This document shows, one piece after another, positions 1 to 6,474 of a stretch of 18,550 nucleotides of DNA. The stretch is taken from the NCBI GenBank assembly GCA_026984555.1, contig JALSRY010000156.1, forward strand, positions 1-18,550, in the 5' to 3' direction. The translations under genes and the position numbers were made by a program. The notes beneath the pieces are model-generated. The model saw nothing but the letters and a program-made list of their open reading frames with translations, was not told where the DNA came from and searched no databases. Numbering within the stretch: the stretch's first letter is position 1; every line of letters begins with the position of its first letter. This DNA is from Phycisphaerae bacterium. Lineage in GTDB: Bacteria > Planctomycetota > Phycisphaerae > UBA1845 > Fen-1342.

Positions 1-1501
1 CCACAAGAGCGATGTGCTGGCCGTGGCCTTCTCGCCCGACGGTGCCACGCTCGTGACCGGCAGCGCCGACTGGACCGTTCGCACCTGGGTCAGTGCTACC
101 GGCGAAGAACAGCTCAAGCTCCAGCCGTGTCGCTCGGCGATCCGCTCGGTCGCGGTTTCTCCGGACGGGACGACCCTGGCAGCGGGGGTCGGGGCCCGCA
201 ACGATATCCCGCTCGATACCGTGCCCCCCAACGGCAACGACCTGAACTTCACCGTCCCCCAGGCATTGTCGCTCAAGAACGTCAGCGCGCTGGGCAAACG
301 CGACGTGCCCGCCGGACGCTACTTCCTCTGGGCCGACATCAGCACCGATCGCACCGAAGAGGCCGTGCGTGACTACGCCGCCTGCCAGGTCAACGTGGTC
401 GATCGATTCGCGACCACGATCGACGCCGACACACCGCTGATCCCGCTGGTGGACGACGAGGCCAGCGTCGTCATCCCCTTCTCGCGTTCGCGGCAAATCT
501 TCGATCTGGGACCGCTCGATGCCGGCGCCGTGTTGTCCGTCGCGATGATGCATACCCCCGGGTTCGATGAGTTCTATACGCCGGAAGATGAGTTCTCCAT
601 CATGCTGCTCGATAGCGATCGCAACGTGCTGGCGTGGTACGAGGCGATGGTGCGCGGCGACAACGGCGTGCTCGACCCCAACCTCGGCTTGGGTGCCGGC
701 TTCCGGCTCGTGCCCCCGCTCTACGAGTTCGTGCTCTTTACCCGCGACACCCAACTGGTCGTGGGGCACGCCAGCCAGCATTACTACGTCGTTGTTGACG
801 GCGGGATCAGCGTCCATGTTCGCGCCGACCGCAGCGCCACCACCGTCCCCCACCGACCGCAGCGCGTGCTGGTACGGTTCGACGGCGGGCCGGCCGCGGC
901 CGCGACGTTGCCGGTTCGCCCCCTGCCGGCGCTCGACGCCGCCGATTTCAACCCATCCTGGGGAGCCGCCGAAACCACGACCATCAAACAGGTGATCTTG
1001 CAGCGGCTGCAAAACATCTACTCCGGCTATGACATCGACTTCTTTACCTCCGACGATCCCGAGCCGCCCGCCACGCCGTACCTGACCGTCTATGTCGGCG
1101 GGCGCTCGCCCGAGGGATACCTGGGGGTTGCGGATTACGTGGACCCCCGCAACGCGACGGCGACAGGAACCGCGATCGTCTTCGCCACCGAAATCGCCAC
1201 TCGTGGATTGCGTGGCGAGTTCGCCAACGCCGTCACGACCGATGGTGACGTCGGCGGGGCGATTGGCAACGTCGCGGCGCATGTGGTCGGGCAGCTCATC
1301 GGGCTGCGTCACACCGACGACCCGACCGACGTGATGCAGGTGGGCGTGACGGACCCGCCGATCTACTCCGTGCCCGATCCCACGGTACCGCGTTCTCTCA
1401 AAGCGGCTCTCGTCACGCAGCGCGAGCAGCTCGGCACGCTCGAACCTCTCGGGATCCAAAACGCACCCCAGCAGCTCGAAGAAACGATCGGCCTCAAGTA
1501 G
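1..1501 (+). CDS. WD40-repeat protein with CARDB-like and degenerate matrixin-like metalloprotease domains (5' end missing)
   Basis: The reading frame is open from base 2, so the start lies upstream of the window. The first residues (HKSDVLAVAFSPDG) form a WD40 repeat, followed by a partial second one (SVAVSPDGTTLAAG). The next part (about bases 200-410, with DVPAGRYFLWADIS) resembles a CARDB/adhesion-type beta domain, and bases 480-840 look like another beta-sandwich. Bases 870-1340 resemble an M10 matrixin-type catalytic domain ending in HVVGQLIGLRH (1280-1312) and TDDPTDVM. The family zinc motif is HExxHxxGxxH; here the catalytic Glu is Val and the second His is Gln, so peptidase activity is unlikely. 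A short C-terminal tail follows and the stop is TAG. Probably an exported or surface protein, but the N-terminus that would show a signal peptide is absent. Domain names are inferred from pattern only. The WD40 assignment is secure; the protease-like one is moderate. Confidence 0.75.
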   Translation, partial: HKSDVLAVAFSPDGATLVTGSADWTVRTWVSATGEEQLKLQPCRSAIRSVAVSPDGTTLAAGVGARNDIPLDTVPPNGNDLNFTVPQALSLKNVSALGKRDVPAGRYFLWADISTDRTEEAVRDYAACQVNVVDRFATTIDADTPLIPLVDDEASVVIPFSRSRQIFDLGPLDAGAVLSVAMMHTPGFDEFYTPEDEFSIMLLDSDRNVLAWYEAMVRGDNGVLDPNLGLGAGFRLVPPLYEFVLFTRDTQLVVGHASQHYYVVVDGGISVHVRADRSATTVPHRPQRVLVRFDGGPAAAATLPVRPLPALDAADFNPSWGAAETTTIKQVILQRLQNIYSGYDIDFFTSDDPEPPATPYLTVYVGGRSPEGYLGVADYVDPRNATATGTAIVFATEIATRGLRGEFANAVTTDGDVGGAIGNVAAHVVGQLIGLRHTDDPTDVMQVGVTDPPIYSVPDPTVPRSLKAALVTQREQLGTLEPLGIQNAPQQLEETIGLK

Positions 1502-1562
1502 CGCCGTGTGAATTGTTAGCCGGTGTTGTCTTGTTGTAGGTCGCCCCCCGGCGCCCGCCGCC

Positions 1563-1591
1563 TCGCGCATGCCGTTGCGCTGCATGCGTGA
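1563..1591 (+). terminator. Hairpin downstream of the WD40 gene, terminator-like without T-tract
   Basis: TCGCGCATGC (1563-1572) pairs with GCATGCGTGA (1582-1591): ten base pairs including one G-T wobble, with a 9-nt loop. It lies about 60 nt after the stop codon. No run of T follows, so it is not a canonical intrinsic terminator. It may instead stabilise the mRNA 3' end. Confidence 0.35.
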
Positions 1592-1780
1592 GACACGCGC
1601 GCCGCGGCCGAAGGCACGAGCCCACACCGCGGCGTCGGCGCGTATCAGGCACCATGTCGCGCTTCCGGGACGGCGGGAACGTGTCGCCCCCGCGGTACTT
1701 GTACGCGTGGCCCCGTCCACCCGGGCTGGCCACCGCAAATCCGGCACGCAGCGGCCGCGCGGACCCGAGGCAATTTCTAA

Positions 1781-1808
1781 TTGCAACGCTCCGCTGCGGG
1801 CATAGAAT
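1781..1808 (+). promoter_or_regulatory. Putative sigma70-type promoter of the LacI-family regulator
   Basis: TTGCAA (1781-1786) and TAGAAT (1803-1808) are separated by 16 bp and match the -35 and -10 consensus at 4 and 5 of 6 positions. The surrounding stretch (1771-1830) is less GC-rich than its neighbourhood. The implied leader is about 90 nt. No operator half-sites could be assigned with confidence. Confidence 0.4.
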
Positions 1809-1903
1809 CAGTTTGATACGGTTTCGTTCGGAACCTTGGCCGACAAAACGGGGTGGGATCGTCCCGCCGATTCGTCACGTCCAACCCCGAGAAAGGGCCA
1901 CAA

Positions 1904-2890
1904 ATGCGAAAGATTACGATCGAGGACATCTCGCGGGATACCGGGCTCTCGCGAGGGACGGTTTCCCGCGCGCTCAACGACCGCCCGGATATCAGCCTGA
2001 AAACCAAGCAGAAGGTGCTCGAATCATGTCGGCGGCTGAACTACGTGCCCAGTTATGCCGCCCGTTCGCTTGCCACCGGACGCAACTACGCGCTCGTCGC
2101 GCTGATCCGCGACCTGTCGAGTTCGCTGGCGAGCGCGTTCCTGCGGGGCGTGACGGAGCGAGCGGCACGCTCGGGGTATGTGGTCCACGTCGTCGAAACC
2201 GGTTCCGACCACGACGCCGACCGCATCGCCACCATCACCACCGACCGCGTGGACGGCGTCGTGAACTTCGCGTCGCTGTCGGCGGCCGCATCCCGTCAAT
2301 TGCGCCAGATGTTCGGGACCGCTCCCGTCGCCTCGGCGGTGCCCATCGAAGACTTCACCTGTGACCTGATTCAGCCGGACCTTGTCGAAGCCGGACGGAT
2401 GGTGGCTCGTTTCTTGCTTCGCAACGGTCGGCGGAGCGTGGTTTGTGTCCGGGTGCCGGGCGAAGCGGCCCACTGTCTCGAAGGGGTATACGAGGTCTGC
2501 CGCGAATATGGGATCGACGCCGATGAAGATACGGTGACGATTGCGGATCCCAACGCGGTCGAGACGCTTGCTTCGCGGCTCGCGCGTGTGGACGCGGTGA
2601 TTGCGTCCGATGATTTCCTCGCGATCTCGGTCATGATGCTGAGCGAGCGGGTCGGTCGCCGGCCGGGGGACGAAATCGCGATTGTGGGGTTTGGAAACGA
2701 GACTGTGGCGGGGCGGATCTCGCCGGGCCTCACGAGTGTGGATTTCGAGGGGGAGCAGATTGGCCGGCGCGCCGTCGAATCGATCGTGTCGCGCCTGGGG
2801 CAGAAGGAACCTCCGCCTCCGCAATCGGTTCGCGTCGCGCCGCGACTGGTACGCCGCGCATCGACCCGCTGTTGCACGCAGGGCGCGTGA
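1904..2890 (+). CDS. LacI/GalR-family transcriptional regulator
   Basis: A 328-residue DNA-binding regulator of normal LacI-family length. Residues 1-50 form the LacI helix-turn-helix and hinge region (ITIEDISRDTGLSRGTVSRA, then RPDIS and YVPSYAARSLATGR). Residues 60-325 look like a periplasmic-binding-protein fold: the subdomain start GRNYALVALIRDL, the mid-domain VDGVVNF, and the late AIVGFGNE and LTSVDFEGEQIGRRAVE signatures typical of sugar-responsive members. The chosen ATG is preceded by GAAAGGG with 6-nt spacing; an in-frame GTG at 1853 would add 17 residues without family similarity. The ligand cannot be told from sequence. The gene stands alone, with no sugar-metabolism gene beside it, so its target may be itself, the downstream PTS genes, or distant loci. 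Confidence 0.9.
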   Translation: MRKITIEDISRDTGLSRGTVSRALNDRPDISLKTKQKVLESCRRLNYVPSYAARSLATGRNYALVALIRDLSSSLASAFLRGVTERAARSGYVVHVVETGSDHDADRIATITTDRVDGVVNFASLSAAASRQLRQMFGTAPVASAVPIEDFTCDLIQPDLVEAGRMVARFLLRNGRRSVVCVRVPGEAAHCLEGVYEVCREYGIDADEDTVTIADPNAVETLASRLARVDAVIASDDFLAISVMMLSERVGRRPGDEIAIVGFGNETVAGRISPGLTSVDFEGEQIGRRAVESIVSRLGQKEPPPPQSVRVAPRLVRRASTRCCTQGA

Positions 2891-3155
2891 GTCGTCGAGT
2901 TTTATCAGACGCTTTGTGCCATGACAGGGGGTATTCGGCGGCTCTCGCCCGCCCGGGGGACTTGCTTCGACGCACATCCCATCTCCCGGTTGCGGGGTGA
3001 TTCTTTCGTATTGTGGATTGCCGGCCGAACCGCCACGCGGCGAACCCACTACACTCTTTCAGACAGGCCGATCGCCAGCGCGCCCGACAGGGCGCGGGAC
3101 CGGACCGGGCCGGCTGGTCGGGTTGCCCGGCGGCGCGCCCGGTCGAGCGGGTCGC

Positions 3156-3185
3156 TTGACGATATTGCGTGCTGGCGTGTACATT
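3156..3185 (+). promoter_or_regulatory. Putative sigma70-type promoter of the hpf-ptsN-HPr genes
   Basis: TTGACG (3156-3161) and TACATT (3180-3185) are separated by 18 bp. The -35 matches the consensus at 5 of 6 positions and the -10 at 4 of 6. Predicted transcription starts near 3192, giving a leader of about 170 nt before hpf. Confidence 0.5.
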
Positions 3186-3187
3186 GC
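3173..3187 (+). promoter_or_regulatory. rpoN site: Putative sigma54 (RpoN) -24/-12 element overlapping the sigma70-like -10
   Basis: TGGC (3173-3176), seven bases, then TTGC (3184-3187) reproduce the -24/-12 spacing of RpoN promoters, with the invariant GG and GC exactly ten bases apart. The bases after TGGC are GTG instead of the preferred ACG. It shares bases with the sigma70-like -10. Sigma54 control of PTS(Ntr)-type genes would be plausible, but no enhancer-binding site was recognised. Confidence 0.35.
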
Positions 3188-3303
3188 CGCAGAAAGTGGT
3201 GTGATATGACTCGCAGGAATCGAATCGCCGGTGCGCTTCGGTCGGCCTCGGATGCGATGTGTGTGAGGGGGCTCCCGGCGATGCGGGGGTGGTCCAGTTT
3301 GAC

Positions 3304-3347
3304 TGCCTGAGGGGGGAGGCACCAGGCGACGCGGGTCGGTGGCCCGC
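3304..3347 (+). promoter_or_regulatory. Two small hairpins in the hpf leader
   Basis: TGCCT (3304-3308) pairs with AGGCA (3317-3321) around a G-rich 8-nt loop. GCGGG (3331-3335) pairs with CCCGC (3343-3347) around a 7-nt loop. The second stem ends 3 nt before the AGGAGG ribosome binding site (3351-3356), so it could influence translation of hpf. Stems are short and may arise by chance in GC-rich DNA. Confidence 0.3.
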
Positions 3348-3365
3348 GGCAGGAGGCAAGCAGCG

Positions 3366-3695
3366 ATGCAAATTACCGTTACCGGCCGACATATGGGGGT
3401 CAACGAGGCGCTCGAAGAGTACTGCCTCAAGAAGGTCGAGCGGCTTCAACGCTACTACGACCGGGTGCATGCGGCCGAGGTCATTCTCGACGGCAACAAC
3501 GGCCTGCACTCGGCTGAAATCATCGTCCGAGCCGAAGGAACGCCGCCTTTCGTCGCCAGCGAGGAGCACGAAGACGCTTTCGCGGCGGTCGATCTCGTCC
3601 TCGACAAGGTGGAGCGACAGATTCGGCGTCACAAGGAAAAAGTCCGCAACCGGAAGCACCCGCCGAAAGGAACCGAGGAGCCGGGTACGGTCTGA
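3366..3695 (+). CDS. hpf: Ribosome hibernation-promoting factor, short form (HPF/RaiA family)
   Basis: A 109-residue protein matching the HPF/YfiA domain: MQITVTGRHMGVNEALEEYC at the start (beta1-alpha1), the Asp/Asn-containing middle strand (EVILDGNN), AEIIVRAEGTPPFVASEEHE, and the basic terminal helix ending RRHKEKVRNRK. HPF binds the 30S subunit at the tRNA and mRNA sites and helps store inactive ribosomes. The length is that of short HPF, which lacks the C-terminal dimerisation domain of long HPF. The ATG has AGGAGG at 9-nt spacing; an earlier in-frame start would add only nine non-conserved residues. It is first in a row with EIIA and HPr, like the hpf-ptsN pairing near rpoN in Proteobacteria. 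Confidence 0.92.
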   Translation: MQITVTGRHMGVNEALEEYCLKKVERLQRYYDRVHAAEVILDGNNGLHSAEIIVRAEGTPPFVASEEHEDAFAAVDLVLDKVERQIRRHKEKVRNRKHPPKGTEEPGTV

Positions 3696-3721
3696 AAATC
3701 AAGCCGCGGGCGGAGAAGGCG

Positions 3722-4201
3722 ATGAAGCTTTGCGAGTTGGTGTGCGAGGAGGCGATCGTACCGGAGCTGGAGTCGCGGGATCGCAATGGCGTGATCCGCG
3801 AGCTGGTGCGTGTGCTGGCGGATTCGGGAGCGATTCCCGCGGGAACGACGGACGGGGTCATCAAGTCGATCATCGCCCGCGAGCGGACGCGGGGAACGAC
3901 CGGGTTCGGCAAGGGTGTCGCCGCTCCGCACGCGAAGGTCAGCGGGCTCAAGCGGGTTGTCGCGGCGATCGGGCGGAGCACGACGGGGATCGATTTCGCC
4001 GCGCTCGATGGGGGGCCGGTCTTCGGGGTGTTTCTGATCCTCAGCCCGGAAGACGAGCCCGAGCAACATCTCCAGGCGATGGAGTTGGTGTTTCGGCACT
4101 TGCAGCAGGAGCGTTTTCGGCGGTTTCTGCAACAGTCTGACACAGTGGAGAAGATCGTCGATTTACTCAAGGAAGTGGACGATGCCGCGCCGGGCGACTG
4201 A
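3722..4201 (+). CDS. ptsN: PTS EIIA protein, PtsN/fructose-mannitol type
   Basis: A 159-residue cytoplasmic single-domain EIIA of the type-2 (mannitol/fructose/Ntr) family. The phosphorylated histidine is His70 within GFGKGVAAPHAK, the family signature. The preceding IIARERTRGTTGFGKG and the later GPVFGVFLILSPEDEPEQHL are also family-typical. It would receive phosphate from HPr. There is no EIIB or EIIC domain attached or nearby, which favours a regulatory PtsN-like role over sugar transport; this is inference. The ATG is preceded by GGAG at 6-nt spacing and lies 26 nt after hpf, so both are probably on one transcript. The symbol is by analogy; a fructose-specific EIIA cannot be excluded by sequence alone. 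Confidence 0.9.
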   Translation: MKLCELVCEEAIVPELESRDRNGVIRELVRVLADSGAIPAGTTDGVIKSIIARERTRGTTGFGKGVAAPHAKVSGLKRVVAAIGRSTTGIDFAALDGGPVFGVFLILSPEDEPEQHLQAMELVFRHLQQERFRRFLQQSDTVEKIVDLLKEVDDAAPGD

Positions 4202-4221
4202 GATGCCGGCGTGACGAACCG

Positions 4222-4524
4222 ATGACTGCGAACGAGTCCAACGTGGAAATGCCCGTGATTGTGGAGAGGGAGACCGTCATCCGGAACAAGGAGGGGCTGC
4301 ATTTTCGGCCGATCATGCAGTTCGTGGATGCCGCGTCGCGTTTTTCCTCACAGATCAAGGTGCATTGTGAAGATCGCGAGGCCGACGGGTGCAGCCCGAT
4401 GGAGCTGCTCATGCTCATGGCCACGCAGGGGACGGCAGTCAAAGTGGTGGCCGACGGCGCCGACGCGCCCCAGGCCGCCGAAACCCTGATCGCTCTGATC
4501 GATTCGGGGTTCAACGAAGAATAG
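4222..4524 (+). CDS. ptsH: Phosphocarrier protein HPr (NPr-like)
   Basis: A 100-residue HPr. The active-site His27 lies in NKEGLHFRP (family GLHARP) and is followed by the conserved Arg29. Ser58, in DGCSPMELLMLMA, sits 31 residues after the histidine, exactly the His15-Ser46 distance of classical HPr. It shuttles phosphate from enzyme I to EIIA. The residue after the histidine is Phe rather than Ala, and Ser58 is followed by Pro instead of Ile, so use of the serine as an HPr-kinase site is doubtful. The start is uncertain: ATG 4222 has only a weak ribosome binding site, and ATG 4249 would give a more usual length of 91 residues. The gap to EIIA is 20 nt. Confidence 0.9.
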   Translation: MTANESNVEMPVIVERETVIRNKEGLHFRPIMQFVDAASRFSSQIKVHCEDREADGCSPMELLMLMATQGTAVKVVADGADAPQAAETLIALIDSGFNEE

Positions 4525-4547
4525 TGCCGCGCTCCGCGCGAGGGCCC

Positions 4548-4570
4548 GGCGGCGCCGTGAATCGGCCGCC
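4548..4570 (+). other. GC-rich hairpin after HPr
   Basis: GGCGGC (4548-4553) pairs with GCCGCC (4565-4570) around an 11-nt loop, about 25 nt after the HPr stop. It is the first of several stems between HPr and ptsI. It has no T-tract. Confidence 0.3.
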
Positions 4571-4598
4571 CCGCCTCCCTGCCCGGGCATGAACGACA

Positions 4599-4626
4599 AA
4601 CGCCCGCGGGGCGTTGTTCGCGGGCG
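4599..4626 (+). promoter_or_regulatory. Competing hairpins in the HPr-ptsI gap (attenuator-like)
   Basis: AACGCCC (4599-4605) pairs with GGGCGTT (4609-4615) in a 7-bp stem with a 3-nt loop followed by GTT, resembling a weak intrinsic terminator. Alternatively CGCCCGCG (4601-4608) pairs perfectly with CGCGGGCG (4619-4626). The two stems share the left arm and cannot coexist. This could set the ratio of HPr to the downstream ptsI operon, or simply end the hpf-HPr transcript. Confidence 0.35.
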
Positions 4627-4713
4627 CAGCGGCCTTGGTCAGTTTGGCTCGAAACGGCATTCCGTGCCGGGCGCGGCAACGCGACGGCGCGGCCGCGGCG
4701 GTGTCCGCGTAGT

Positions 4714-6474
4714 ATGATCACGAAAAAAGGCATCAACGCATCGCCTGGCGTGGCGATCGGTCCGGCTCTGGTACTCGATACGGAAGAGTATCGCATCCCC
4801 CGCCGCACGATCGCGCCGGCTCAGCTCGCCGCCGAGATCGCGACGCTCGACGCGGCGCTCGATACGTCGCGCCAGGAGGTCGCCGACCTGCGTGTTGCCG
4901 CCGCCCGCAAGCTGGGCGACAAGACTTCCGCGATTTTCGCTTTCCACGAAGAGTTCATCGCCGACAAGGGCCTCCGCAACGCCGTCGTCGAGTTGATCGA
5001 AAAGCAGCGATATACCGCCGCCTACGCGTTCGGCCAGGTCATGAATCAGCGCCAACGCATGTTTCGCAGCGTCAGCGATCCCTACCTGAAAGAACGAGTT
5101 CGCGACCTGTTCGACATCGAAAAACGGGTGTTGCGGCATATTCTCGGTCGCGCCCGCGAGAACATCGCCCGACTGACCGAGCCGGTCATCATCGTCGCTC
5201 ACGACATCACCCCGTCGCAGGCGATCCAGCTCGACCGCGCCCACATCCTCGGGTTCGCGATCAACGTCGGTGGTCAGACCTCGCACACCGCGATCATCGC
5301 GCGCATGCTCGGCATTCCCGCTGTCGTCGCGCTCAACGATATCACCAGTGACATCGCCGGCGGGGAAACGATCATCCTCGACGGCACGCATGGTGTCGTC
5401 GTCGCGAATCCCGACGAGCAAACCATCGAGCGGTACCGCTCCCGGCAGCGCGAGTACCGTGCCTTCGAGGCCCAGCTCGCCGAGCTGCGCGATCTGCCCG
5501 CCGTCACCGAGGACGGTACCCGCATCCTCCTGATGGCCAACATCGAGCTCGCCGCCGAGACGCGGATGGCGATCGACGTATCCGCCGACGGGGTCGGGCT
5601 CTATCGCACCGAGTTTCTGTTCCTCGGCACCGATCGGGCTCCCACCGAGGAACAACAGTACGAGGTCTTCCGCGGGGCGGTGCGCCACGCGCGCGGCAAG
5701 CCGCTGACGATCCGCACGATGGATCTCGGCGCCGAGAAGATGGCCGAGTATCTGCGCGACTACGACGAGGGCCAGAGCCAACTCAATCACAACCCCGTGC
5801 TCGGGCTGCGCTCCGTACGCTACTGCCTGACCCACCTCGATCTGTTCAAGACCCACTTGCGGGCGATCTTGCGGGCGGCCGTGGATGGCGACGTGCGGAT
5901 CATGTTCCCCATGATTACCACGCTGATGGAGCTGCGCCAGGCCCGCTCCACCCTCCACGACGCGATGGAGGATCTCGAGGAGGACGGGATTCCCTTCGCC
6001 CGCGAGATCCCTGTCGGCATCATGGTCGAGACGCCCGCCGCGGCGCTGCTGGCCGGGGCCTTCGCGCGCGAGGCGGCTTTCCTGAGCATCGGTACGAACG
6101 ATCTGACGCAATACACGCTCGCGGTGGATCGCTCCAACCAGCGCGTCGCCCATCTGTACAGCCCGCACAACCCCGCGGTGCTCAAGCTGATTCGCGAGGT
6201 CATCCAGGCTGGTCGCCGCGCGCAGACGCCCGTTGCCATGTGTGGCGAAATGGCGGGTTCGCCCATCTATACTGAGTTGCTGCTGGGGCTCGGCCTGCGC
6301 GAGCTTTCGATGGCCCCCAAGGAGATCCCCGAGATCAAACGCGTCATTCGCCGCACCTCTCTCAAACGCTGCGAAGGCATCGCCCGAAAAGTGCTGCGTT
6401 TCGACGGCGACCGCGAGGTCATCAACTACCTGCGAGACAAGTTGCGCGAAATCTCGCCCGAAAGCGGAATCTGA
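4714..6474 (+). CDS. ptsI: PTS enzyme I (phosphoenolpyruvate-protein phosphotransferase)
   Basis: A 586-residue cytoplasmic enzyme I that moves phosphate from PEP to HPr. The start matches the family N-terminus (MITKKGINASPGVAIGPAL). Domains in order: N-terminal HPr-binding part; phosphohistidine His191 in GGQTSHTAIIAR; linker; PEP-binding TIM barrel with DGVGLYRTEFLF, IRTMDLGAEK, MFPMI, GIMVETPAA, IGTNDLTQYTLAVDR and the acid-base Cys510 in AMCGEMAG. The length is normal and there is no GAF domain, so it is PtsI-like rather than PtsP-like. One deviation is GAEK where most enzymes I have GGDK. The ATG has no clear ribosome binding site and lies 189 nt after HPr behind hairpins. The stop overlaps the next start. 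Confidence 0.96.
   Translation: MITKKGINASPGVAIGPALVLDTEEYRIPRRTIAPAQLAAEIATLDAALDTSRQEVADLRVAAARKLGDKTSAIFAFHEEFIADKGLRNAVVELIEKQRYTAAYAFGQVMNQRQRMFRSVSDPYLKERVRDLFDIEKRVLRHILGRARENIARLTEPVIIVAHDITPSQAIQLDRAHILGFAINVGGQTSHTAIIARMLGIPAVVALNDITSDIAGGETIILDGTHGVVVANPDEQTIERYRSRQREYRAFEAQLAELRDLPAVTEDGTRILLMANIELAAETRMAIDVSADGVGLYRTEFLFLGTDRAPTEEQQYEVFRGAVRHARGKPLTIRTMDLGAEKMAEYLRDYDEGQSQLNHNPVLGLRSVRYCLTHLDLFKTHLRAILRAAVDGDVRIMFPMITTLMELRQARSTLHDAMEDLEEDGIPFAREIPVGIMVETPAAALLAGAFAREAAFLSIGTNDLTQYTLAVDRSNQRVAHLYSPHNPAVLKLIREVIQAGRRAQTPVAMCGEMAGSPIYTELLLGLGLRELSMAPKEIPEIKRVIRRTSLKRCEGIARKVLRFDGDREVINYLRDKLREISPESGI

Larger units (their letters stand above)
1502..1903. other. Intergenic region, about 400 bp
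   Basis: This stretch separates the WD40 protein from the LacI-type regulator. It holds one clear hairpin near the upstream gene (1563-1591) and a promoter-like pair near the downstream gene (1781-1808). Open frames crossing it have no family resemblance and no ribosome binding site. No tRNA or repeat array was seen. Confidence 0.6.
2891..3365. other. Intergenic and leader region upstream of hpf, about 475 bp
   Basis: The first 260 bases show nothing I can name. From 3156 there are overlapping sigma70-like and sigma54-like promoter matches, followed by a leader of about 170 nt with small G-rich hairpins before the hpf ribosome binding site. Open frames here (for example 2921-3310) are rich in Arg, Ser and Ala and resemble no protein family. 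Confidence 0.6.

Noticed and set aside
2921..3310. 129-codon plus-strand open frame in the hpf upstream region
   Set aside because: No ribosome binding site or family similarity; it runs across the predicted promoter and has shadow-like composition.
3207..3310. Possible 34-residue leader peptide (ATG at 3207) between the promoter and hpf
   Set aside because: Only a poor ribosome binding site, and no run of one amino acid that would suggest attenuation.
4639..6168. 509-codon minus-strand open frame opposite ptsI
   Set aside because: ptsI is certain from its active-site motifs, and the antisense product shows no family signature.
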